Source: Tenrec ecaudatus (lineage: Eukaryota; Chordata; Mammalia; Afrosoricida; Tenrecidae). Taken from it: a stretch of DNA of 64,000 nucleotides. Location: assembly GCF_050624435.1 (NCBI RefSeq), contig NC_134538.1, forward strand, positions 122,308,937 through 122,372,936, given 5' to 3'. The first letter of the stretch is position 1. Each line of letters opens with the position of its first letter. Below the pieces are notes generated by a model. That model was not told the DNA's origin and searched no databases. It saw nothing but the letters and a program-made list of their open reading frames with translations. This document shows, piece after piece, positions 1-11,400 of the stretch. The position numbers were made by a program, and so were the translations under genes.

Positions 1-1665
1 GGGGATGTCCAGTTGCCTACCGATGGGCTTTGGGTCCCCACTCTGCACTACCCCTCATTCACAATGATATGATTTTTTTGTTTTTTCCTTCCTGATCCAT
101 TCGACACCTCATGATTACATAGGCTGGTGTGCTTCTTCCATGTGGGCTTTGTTGCTTCTTTTTTTTTTTTTTTTTTTTTAAACAATTTATTAGGGGCTCC
201 TACAGCTCTTATCACAGTCCATACATATACATACATCAATTGTATAAAGCACATCTGTACATTCTTTTCCCTAATCATTTTCTTTTTTTTCTCCTCTTTT
301 CTTTTTTTACATTTCATTAGGGACTCATACAACTCTTATCACAATCCATACATATACATAGATCAATTGAATGTATGGATGTGCTTTGTTGCTTCTAAGT
401 GAGATGGCCACTTGTTTATCTTCAAGCTTTAAGACCCCAGATGCTCTATCTTTTGATAGCCAGGCACCATCAGCTTTCTTCACCACATTTGCTTTTGTAC
501 CCATTTGTCTTCAGTGATCATGTCGTGAAGGTGAATGTCACGGAGTGCCAGTTTAATAGAACAAAGTATTCTTGTATTGAGGGAGTACTTGAGTTGAGGC
601 CCAATGTCCATCTGCTACCTTAATACTAAACCTATAAACATATAAACATAGATCTATTTCCCCATTGTCATATATAAATATATTTACATATGTACATGCC
701 TGTATTTAGACCTCTATAAATGCCCTTTGCCTCCTAGCTCTTTCCTCTATTTCCTTTGACTTTCCTTTTATCCCACTATCATGTTCAGCCTTCATTTGTA
801 TTTCAGTAATTCCTCTGTTACATTGCCCTTGATCAAGCCCTACCAGGCCTCCTACACCCTCCTCACCATCGATTTTAGATCACTTGTTGTTCCCTTGTCC
901 CTGGGTTTCTTAAAACATTGACTTCTTTTCCTCCCACCTCCTCCTCTCCCATACCCCAACCCAGAACCTTTGGTCCCATTATTTTCTCCTCCAGATAGTT
1001 TATCCCACCATCTTATCTAGATAGATCTGCAGAGATAATATGCACAAAAAAACAAGACAGAACAAAGCAATGAAAGAAAACAAAAGAAAGACAAAAAAGC
1101 TTGCAAATAGTTCAAGGTCTGTTTGTTGACTTTCAGGAGTGTTTTCCTCAGGTCTGATAGGGTACCATGCCCTGGCCCCAACATTTATTTTTGGTATTCC
1201 CTGGGGACTTCATTGCTCTGTTCCCTTTACTGTTCTGTTATACACCCTTAAGTGTTTCACCTCAGTACGGTGGGGTCAGATCGGGCTCAATTTCCACACT
1301 GTCTCCCGTGTTGTCCCCCATAGGCTATAGGTCAGTGAGGGGTGTCCTGTCTCATAGTGGGGCCAACCCTCTACTCTCTGTGCTTTGGCTGCTCTGAGCA
1401 GAAATATCATCCTAGGGTTTGGCTGGCCAGGATGTGCTCCACCCTCTCTTCCTCCCCCTTCATTTGCTCCTGTATACTCTGATCAGACATGTCCCTCTCC
1501 TGGAGCTGGAGCTTCAGTGCTGTCCTCTAAAGTGAATTCTTCTGCAGGGAGGGGGTGCTGTCCATGTAGTTGGGATTGGGGCCAGCCCCTCAGACCTCTC
1601 CATTGGTTCCCTGCTTCATGCCGGTATGTTGCATCCACATCTTGGAGCACCGGGTGGAAGCTTAG
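1..1665 (-). mobile_element. L1 3' UTR fragment, antisense
   Basis: It aligns by eye with the 3' UTR of the long L1 at 16180-17600: same blocks in the same order, including GGGCTTTGGGTC, TTCGACACCTC, GCTGGTGTGCTTCTTCC and CATGCCGGT. It continues off the left edge, is truncated at its 5' end near 1665, and is interrupted by a later insertion at 160-382. Confidence 0.75.
160..382 (-). mobile_element. L1 tail with duplicated 3' end, nested in the older L1
   Basis: The insert is bounded by a 14 bp target-site duplication gctttgttgcttct (146-159 and 383-396). On the minus strand it carries two tandem copies of the L1 terminal about 80-100 bases, separated by an A-rich linker, and ends in poly(A), seen here as the T run at 160-179. 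The same double end occurs at 39901-40342. Confidence 0.85.
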
Positions 1666-1980
1666 ACTGAACTCTTAACAGGAGTGGAAATTTTCATCTT
1701 TCTCCCGGTTAAAGGACAAGGGACCAGAAATTTAAGGATGAGAGAGTATCCACAACCTGCCTAATCTCAAATGACAGCCTGTGCTTAAAGGAGGGAGGAA
1801 TATCCCATTCATTCTTATTTCTGATGGCTTCCAGTTCTCTGTTTTCAATTAAAGTATATTTATCTTAGAACCATCTGAATGAAGGACTTATGAAAGTAAA
1901 ATACCCCAAAGTCAGTTGTAAAAAAATATATTTCTTGAACCTATGTGAACAGGAAGTACAATAAGGATTTCAGAGAGGGA
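1666..1980. other. FBXL13 intron, nothing recognised
   Basis: AT-rich unique-looking sequence between the L1 fragment and a LINE-like tail. No exon, RNA gene or known repeat seen. Confidence 0.5.
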
Positions 1981-2155
1981 GGGTACAGTGGCGAGGAGGG
2001 TAAAAGGGAGATGATGCTAAGGTGTCCAGGAAGGAAAAGACTGTCTGGAAACGGATTGTGGTGGCAACTGTACAATGCTGCTTCATGGGACTGAACTATG
2101 GAATGATATATGTATTAACTTACAATTCAAAATAAATTTTAAAAAGATTAAACAA
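1981..2155 (+). repeat. LINE-like 3' end, family X copy 1
   Basis: A G-rich start, a GAAGGAAAAGACTGTCTGGAAA block, then GGAATGATATATGTATTAA and an A-rich end. It matches 62105-62365 in the same order, so it is a dispersed 3' end, probably of an older LINE. Confidence 0.55.
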
Positions 2156-2287
2156 GGTAATGCCTGTAGAGTGTGGGATATACAGATCTAGATATACATA
2201 TTTGACATATACCTTCCACCACTCATCTAGGATTCATAAAATAAGCACTGTAGAAACTGCAAGTTAAGACAGATGAACCATACAAAC

Positions 2288-2455
2288 CTGTAATATTGCT
2301 TTTAAGGGTAACAACGAAATGTCAAATTGAAAACTCCGATCTCTTGGATAACGTTCAGAAAGGCTTTCTTCAGAAGACATGAAATATTCCCCAGTGCTTA
2401 GTTTTGATTTTGACTTATTTTTCCACTTTTTCAGTATAATTTCATGTTTTAGCAA
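2288..2455 (-). CDS. FBXL13: FBXL13 coding exon 7 (start of F-box)
   Basis: A 168 nt exon in phase 0 at both ends, with acceptor ttttcattgcag and donor ATATTACAG followed by gtttgt. It codes 56 residues beginning [11 protein letters not shown]. It includes [16 protein letters not shown] and ends [12 protein letters not shown], the conserved start of the FBXL13 F-box (LP..AILQ). The following exon, expected to finish the F-box, is not in the 2.3 kb to the left, which is filled by L1. Confidence 0.92.
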
Positions 2456-5400
2456 CTGCAATGAAAATCATCATAAATTGTTACAAGGGTTAAATTAAAT
2501 TATATACCTAAAGTACAGTGAAATAAAAGTGCACACTACAAGCACAGTGATAGCACTAATTACACAATACAACTAATCATCTTTATTTACATAAATTACC
2601 ATCCTCAATGTGTATGCTTAATATTTGCTGAGATAATTTCCAGTAATTGTCAAAGAATACTGGAACAGGAAATCACCTTGGGGATCTGGTTCAGCCTCCT
2701 TTTTTGACAGAGAAGGAAACTGAAGCTCTCCGGGTCATGTTCCTGTCACAGTAGAACTGGTATTGGAGACATGGGAGAAAGCTGGTTCACAGAGCTAACA
2801 ACAAAGGAGATCTACACAGAATGGGCGGGCCTACCTGACTTATTACCACAGCAAATCCCCATTTTACTTTGCACACATTCCTGAAAACCTCCTGACCCAA
2901 AGCAAAGTCCTAAGGAACAATATTGCACACACACACAATGTTGGTGAGTATGTGTGTGTGTGCATCAAAGACCACATGCATTCACGAGAAGGCTTCAAAA
3001 GTTTTGTGGGAGATGGAATTGAAAGAGTGAGTTTTTTCACAAGCTTTTTGAGACTCGCTCATACTTATGAATCGACTACTAAGTGTCCAAAAAGCACAGG
3101 CTCCGGAACGGCCTGCAATCCCGTGTAAGAACAGCAACTGGAGCCTCAGGCAGTGTAAGCAGAATGATGGACAAAGCAACAGAAATAATGTCGTGCGTGG
3201 AAACAACAGTGTCCTTGCATGCTGCGGCTGCTGAACTGGAACCTACGGGAAATACATGTAGACTCTTAGAGAACGGGAGTGAAGGTTTTTAATTTCTCAC
3301 CCTGACAAGAAGACAACCATCACTTATAGAGTACCCGTGACTTCCAACATGAGCTCCTCCAGGAGAAGGCGGAATTGATTCTTCAGAGGGACTCAGCGTG
3401 AGAGTCTGGGAGGACGCTGGCTGGAATCTGAACGTTTAAGACTCTGGCAGAGTGGGTATGTGTTGGGCTGCTCATTGCAAGGGCAGCAGTTCGAAACCAC
3501 TAGCCACTCCATGGGAGAAAGATGGATTTCTACTCCCATAGAGAGTGGCAGTCTCAGAATCTCACAGGAATAGTTTCACCCTGTCCTACAGGGTTGTATG
3601 AGTTGGCTTCTACTTGATGGCAGTGAATTTGGTTTGGGGTTTATTTTTAAAGCATGAAAGACTATGGAATGATTGGAAGGACTCAGCTCGTGTGGGAAGA
3701 GGAACTTTGGAAAGAATGAGAGAAATTTAAAATAATTTTTGTTGGGTTTTGTTTTCCAAATGACCCTTTCACAGGGGTCGCCCAATTCATAACAGCAGCA
3801 AAATGACGGTTATGAAGTAGTAACAAAAATAACGCTCTGGTTGGGGGACCACCACCGCATGAGGAACTGCATGCAGGGGTCGCGGCCTGAGGAAGGCTGA
3901 GAACCACTGCTCTCCTCCATGTCCACAGAAAGCCTTCGGTACAAGTTTGCATTGGTTAGCAATGCTTTAAAAATTAGACTCAGCAGAGATCTGCTAGGGA
4001 GGATGGAGTGTAGATTATTGATGGCTAAATCAGGCTTCAAGGTGAGAAGGGATCTCACCTGCTTAACACTAGTTTATTAGGTCAAATAAGTAAATCCTGC
4101 TTGTTGAAAGAATTAAAAATGGAGGATTAGGACCAAAACTCCCAGGAATAATAGCCCTTGGCTTGAATTCAACCTCATCTCAGATAGGTATCCTGATCCA
4201 GATGCTACATTTTAAGAGATGCACGATGCATCAAATAAGGGGGAGGAAGGGAGACACATGGCACCAACTGCAGTGATCGATGCATAACCCACCTCCCAGG
4301 GGGATGAACAACAGAAACGTGGGTGAAGGGAGACAGCGGTCGGTGTAAGATGTGAAAACCATGATAATTTATCATTTATCAAGGGACCATGAGGCGGGGG
4401 GTGGGGGTGGAGGGAATAAAGAGGAGCCGATGCCAACGGCTCAAATAGAAAGTAAATGTTTAGAAAATGATAATAGCAACATGTGTATAAATATTCTTGA
4501 TCCGATTGATGTATGGAATGTCATAAGAGCTGTACAAACCCCCAATAAGATGATTTTTAAATGCATCAAGTAAAATGTACATTCCATTCAGGTCAGGTTG
4601 TTGGAAGAAGGGGAGGAAAGAGGAGAAGAAAAGAAAGACGGCCAGTGTCAAATTCCATTCCGAAGAGAGCATCAGAGAGTGTTGACTCTAGAAACCACAA
4701 TCTTTAAAGCATCATTAATGCAAGGAAATATCTTTTGCTTAGAAAAACCTCTTTCTTTAACTATTTAAAGCAGTGTTATGAAAAAGAGGCATCAGATTTA
4801 TTCTGTAATGTTCCACAGGCTGGTGCTGCCATCGTAGGGAGAAGTTACCCAAATGTAGCTTCAGTAACAAAATGAAGGACGTTTAAAACAAAGGCTGCTA
4901 AGTAAAGATGAGATAGATCGTTAGCATAGGCTGGTGTGTCCTTCCCGGAGCATACAACTGGAGATCCCATGGGTGAGCCAAAGAGCCTGGTGAATCACAT
5001 AATCAAACAGAACAACTTAGACCCAAACTCTGAGACACCTCCCTCTCCTCCAAGGAGAGATCAAAGCTGTCTGAGACCATGTAAAGCGAGCAGAAGTGAT
5101 AGCTTGGGACTGGAGAAAGAGAAAAATGGTCAGGAGTTGCTTGGGACAGAGCTATTTTCTCTACCACGTGAGCTTGAGAAAGCCCTAGTCCATCGCAGAT
5201 AATAGGACAGGTGAGTGCCGGTGAGAACAGGAAGGCCAGATGACAGCTGCAGCTTTGCTACCCAGAAGACTAAAGAAAAAGAACCAGACACATGCTATCA
5301 CAACCATGCCAAAACAGACATGAATTAGGAACAGCAATTGTGAAATCCAGCTAAGACAGCGAATGACCATCAAAAATATGATTCCTGAAACAAAAAATGG

Positions 5401-8400
5401 GCTGAAGAACAGGAATTGGCACAACCGACAGGGGGTAAAAAATAGCGATGTGGGAGACTGTGCCAGGGAATTCTCTTAGAAAACATTAAAAATGAATAAT
5501 AAAAAGAAGGGGGAAGCAATATGGAACTCAGCATCCGGCCAAATTTTGCAGGGGGCGGGAGGCAAGGGATTGATCCTGCCCTACAAAGACCAACTACGAA
5601 ACAGTGGGGAGGGACAGTAATGTCTTCCTGTCCTTCTCGGTCATTTGTCCCAGGAGTCCTGGTAGCGAAGTGGGCGTGGGCACACGTTGGTCTGTTCACA
5701 AGGTCAGCAGTTGGAAACCAGCAGCTGCTCTGCAGGAGAAAGAGGAAACTTTCTGTTCCTGGAAGGAACGGCAGTCTGGGAAACCCACAGGCAGTTCTAC
5801 TCTAACCTATAGGCCCCTATGGGTCAGTATTGACTCAATGGCAGTGATGTGGAGTGTTTGTTTTTTAGGGTTTGTTTGTTTTTTTGTCATTTATTCCAAT
5901 TTGTATTTCAAAGAACATTGAAAAATTATTTCCTACTCAATAATATAACTACAAAATATATATACAGCATGCTAGGAGAGACTCTGAACATTCTCCAAAA
6001 AATATTAGCAACAATATACTACTAGCTCGAATAAATGAGAGATATCTTGTGAAGGAGTTTGCTTTAACTCTTGGTGGACATCTCAGTTAAAGAATAATAA
6101 CCCCTTTAATATAGCAATTGAATAATTTCTAAAAAAATTTAATGTTAAAATTGTAACTTATTAAATCAACTGTTGGAAAAGGGATGAATAAGTAGCAACT
6201 TAATCTTTTGCAGAAAAGGAGTAAACTTATTCACACATTATCATTTTTCTCTATTATGACCATATCTACTATTTCTCTTCCACTTTAGATAGGTATATCC
6301 ATTTAAATATCCTCAAATAAGAAATAAGTGCTTAGTTTCTTTAACAATAAATTTAAATTTAATGTTAAAAGATTTTTCTTGATCGTGTCAGCAAACGACA
6401 GAATTTATGAGGAAACATTTGATTGCTGACATGAAATTTTAATTACTGAGTTAAGCAACAAAAGCACCACTAAAAGCATTCAGGGTTGTCATGTTTTCCA
6501 GAGTGTGATTGCCAGGGGCAAAATGTAACTTAACATTATTAGTTTCCAAAGTGCCATACCAGATCATCTTCTCTCTCTTTATTCCTGCGTCTCGCTTTAT
6601 CCCTCCATTTCGCTAGGATTTTTCTTAGCTTGTGATTATGGAATGTCTTTTTGATCTTCAAGAGTGTCTCTGAAGGAAATGCATTAGATAACCATAAATA
6701 CTCCAAACTGTTTCGAAAACCAAAATGCTTTAATATCTCATCATATTTTTACTATGAATCAGTGTTACAGCTGATAATCTTGGCTTGGCTCTCATCACAT
6801 TTAAAGTAAATTACTTTGGTTAGCATTTAGATCATGTATAACTTGTAAATATCCCTTTTCTGGTAGAAATTAGGGTGTAAGAATAAGTGGCAAAACTCAC
6901 TCACTGCCATTGGGGTGATTCTAAATCATAGCGACCGTGTGTGGCAGGGTTGAACAGCCCTGTGGGTCTCCACGGCTGTAATTCTCTACAAGAGTAGCCC
7001 CATCGCCACCTTTCTGCCTCAGAGCTAGGGCGGCTTTGAACCACTGACTGCACAGTTAGCAGCTCCACAAATCACAGTATGCTACCAGGTTCCTTTATAC
7101 CATTTCCTTTTTTTAACAGTTCAGTGGTTTACAAAATCCCAACCATGTATATTTCAAATATACTGTATATGCTCCTGTATAAGCCGAGTATTTCAGCACA
7201 TTTTTAATGCCGTTTTGTGGGAAATTTGGTGCCTTGGCTGATATCCGCATCAGCTTATACTTGAGTATCGATGGTAATCATGTTGTAGTTACGATTCAGT
7301 TCTAATGACTTTGAATTTAATTTAATATCCTATGATCAAATAGACTGCCCTGTACTGTGTTAACTAGCTGTCTATCTAAAGCTCAAAACTGAGGCCAGGC
7401 AAGGAAAGAGCGCATATATGTGGGGGTAACCCACCCGCCAAGAAATGGAATTTTTTTAAGCTATGTAAATCTTTTTGCAGAACAACCATATCACCTTCAA
7501 AGAACTCTCCACCACACTTCATACATTTGTCAAATCTGCGATTCCATTCTTGGAAACATTTTCACACTCATCTGTTGGGATGCCGATAGCACCTCCTTCT
7601 TGTTATTCCTCACCTCTTCTGCATCTCCAAATCACTGTCCTTTCATGTCCTTCTTCATTCGCGGAAACAAAAAGAAGTCGCACAGAGCAAGGTCAGATGA
7701 GTAAGGTTCATGGGGCAAGAGAGGCATGCTGTTTTTTGTCAAAAATCGGTGCTCTGAGATGGCTGTGTGAGCAGGTGCACTGTCATGGTGGCAAAACCAG
7801 TCCCCGTCTGCCACATACCAGGCCTTTTTAGTTGCACACACTCAGGCAATCCTTTTCAGAACCTCTAAATAGAAAGCTTGATTAACAGTCTGACCTGGTG
7901 GAACAAACTCCAAACGCACTATTCCCTTCACATCAAAATAAGAAATAAGCATCGTCCTGATCTTTTATTTCACTTGATGAGCTTTTTAGGGGGGGGGGGG
8001 GCGCAAGGTGATGATGATGTCTTCCACTGGCTTGATTGAAGTTTGCTTTGGGGGGGGCATAAAAATAGCACCATATCTCATCACCAGTAATGACCTTGGA
8101 AAAAAGCCTGGGTCATTTAGGAGCTATTGTTTCAAAGCATGACCTGTTTCTACTTGATGCTCTTTTCCCTGGTCAGTCAGAACTCGAGGCACAAGTTTCA
8201 CAATGACCCTTCTCATTCCCAAATCTTCCATTGAAATTAGCTGCACTGAGCTCCAAGATAGTCCACATAACTTCCCAATCTTTTCAATGGTCCCTTGTCA
8301 GTCTTCGAGCACAAGTACACAAATTTTGTTGACATTTTTTTCCATTAGGAAAGCTGACAGACATCTGGACTGAGTTTTATCATCAATAGACATTTCACCT

Positions 8401-11400
8401 TTTTTGAAAATGAGAAAACTACCCGTACACTTGAGTTTTTCCCATAGTTGTCCTTGTAATCTGTGTTCAATATCACAACAGTTTCTGTGGCATTTTGCCT
8501 GAGCAGGAAACAAAATTCCTACGCCACACACTGTTCTCTTAAATTGGCCATCACAGAAAAAGAGATTCCAGCAAAAGTGCTTTTATTGAAAGATTCATGT
8601 GACCAGTGAGCCTCTTCCCAGGTGACGCCCTGGGTGAACTCACTGAGATCGAGTTGCTGGAGGCCCCCCTAGCAAAAGGGTTGGGGAGATGATGTGTACT
8701 ACAAAAGCTCTGCCTGGTGGAACATTTTGCTGTTGGGGGGGGGGGATAACCCCTCATAAGATGTCAGAAATAATCATAGAAAGTGTACTGAAGAAAATAT
8801 CAAAATGCGAAGCCATTATTTCTCAACATCTCCTTTGTACACTTCTTTCTAATCTCTCTCTAATCCTCCCGCTACCAAAATATAAATCAATAAAAACACC
8901 TGCCTTCTACAATTTACACCACATCAAAACAGTAATTTTGGAATCCTTGGGGAACCCAGAGCATTCTGAGTTTGAAGAACAAAAAGAAGTCTCCAGCGGC
9001 ATGGTCAGACTGTAGGGTAATGGGTAAGGTTTCCTGAGGAAAACATTACCACAGGACAGCCCTTGCTACCCCAGACGAGTGAGCAGGTTCATTGGCATCA
9101 TTTGGTTGGAGGGGAGCCCTAACACAACCTTCCTAGCCTTTCATTCACCAATGCAGTTTTCAATTTTCTTAAAACATCTTTACAATAAGTCCCTTTGGTT
9201 GTCCTTTGAAAGCATCGATCACGATTAGCATTTGGGGATCCCTAAAGCAAATGCCACAACCTTTGGAGCTAATCTCTGCCTCGGAGTGATCTGCTCCACA
9301 GGTGCCCTCAGCATCTCCTTCTTGGACAGGACCTTTACCTGAGGGCGCCTCATGAGACTAAGGCAAATGACTTACTTAGAGAACTTGCCTGCAGCCGTCT
9401 ATTGATCACAGAGATGCACCAAAGCACGCTTTGTTTGGAATAAACTTGTGCATGCATGAATTGGAACCAAATCGCAAGACTTTCTGACTTACCATCATAC
9501 AACATACCAGCTGTCTATTTTGTAAAAAACTCATAATAGTCCCTTAGAGCTATGCTTATCTACACACATCTACTTGTAGCATTTGACTTTAAGTATGTCT
9601 TAAATTAAAATATTATTCTTTCAGACAAGTCTCATGAAATATTTTTAAATCAGTAGATCTACCTTTATTTTGTGACAATTATCTAAGCATAAAGATGTTT
9701 CTTCATGCACAAACTATGTGTAACTAAATTTGCTGAGTCCGCCAATGAGCAGGCACAAAAATGAATTGCTACAAATTTACCTGTGAGTTTTTGTTGCTGT
9801 TTTTCCACATGTAGGTGCCAGTTGCAGAGTACCCCTTTTTGAAGTTTGATATTGAAATGCTTCTCTGCTTTTGCCATTTTCTGAACTATAACTTCATTTT
9901 CACTTTCATGAAATAGTGTTGTGTGTTTCCAAATGCTATAGACAGAAAATAAAGAAGAGCATTTTGACACTAGGGTAACACATGGCGAAATAAATTGGAT
10001 GGGACCAGTTATACTTCCTTTGTCCCCTCAAAAACCACAGCATGGAAAGAAATGCCTACAGATTAAATGTCTTCAACAATTCCTGGTGGTTATATAGGAA
10101 ACCAGAAATGAGACAACAGACATATTTCTCTTTAGAGAAGAGAAAGAAATCACAGGGAAAAAACATACACTGTGTGAGGGGCGAGGCTGGGAGAGGGTTG
10201 GAAAGGGGGAACTGATTACAGGGATCCACATGTGACCTCCTCCCTGGGAGAGGCACGGCAGAGAAGGGGGAGGAGGGAGACTCCGGATAGGGCAAGATAT
10301 GACAAAATAACAATGTATAAATTACTAAGGGCACATGAGAGAGGGGGGAGCGGGGAGGGAGGGGAAAAAAAGAGGACCTGATGCAGAGGGTTTAAGTGGA
10401 GAGCAAATGCTTTGAGAGTGATTAGGGCAAAGAATGTACAGATGTGCTTTATACAATTGATGTATGTATATGCATGGATTGTGATAAAGTTGTATGAGCC
10501 CCTAATAAAATGTTTTAAAAAAAATAAAGAAAGAAAAAACATACACTATCATAAAGTCAATTTAACCAGACTGATCTCTCTAGAATATGCCTTTAAAATA
10601 TTTATTTCAGAAAACCAAGGAAATTGTAGTACAGTGTTTGAAACTTCATGAACGGATGTTAGTAATCCAAAAGTGTGCTGTGGTCTTCTAGACTGCTGAG
10701 TCTAGGACCACGCCTACAGTCTGTACTCAGTCCACTTCAAAGAGACTCCTGACGCCCTACAGGAGAGCAACCTTGGCAAGTTACAAACTCAACGAATTCA
10801 TTTCAATGCCACGATTTCACATGAAATTTTAAATTAAATTACATTTTAAGTAATCTGGATTAGCAAACAGTCATAAATAAATGCCAATGATCAATGGTAA
10901 TTACCATTTTAAAAATAGAAAATCACATCTTTTATTTAAGATTTTGAGAAATATCAAAGAAAGCTTTCTTTTCAGTTGCCAAAAACTAAATTGGATCAAG
11001 TATGTGAAATTGCTTCCTTGGCCCAAGAAGGTTATGATGCAGAAAGTATATTTTCTTCACAGTTCAGATAAATTGGGCCCCTTGTGGTTCTAAGCTGTTC
11101 AGATCTGAAGCAATCTCAAAGCAGTTCTAGAAATGAGTCAAGGCTGGTTGGGTAATCTGTGAGCTTTCCCCTTTCCCTGTAATCGAATCTTTATATTTTA
11201 ATGAGATTATTATTATTTGTTGTTGTTGTTAAGTGCCATTGAATTGGCTCCTACCCATAGCCACCCTGTACGCAACAGAAGGAAGCACTGCCCTGTCCTG
11301 TGCCATCCTCACAGCTGTTCCTGTGCTTGGGCACATTGTTGCAGTCACAATGCCCATCCATCTCATTGCGAGTCTTCCCCTCTCGCACTGCCCTCTACTT

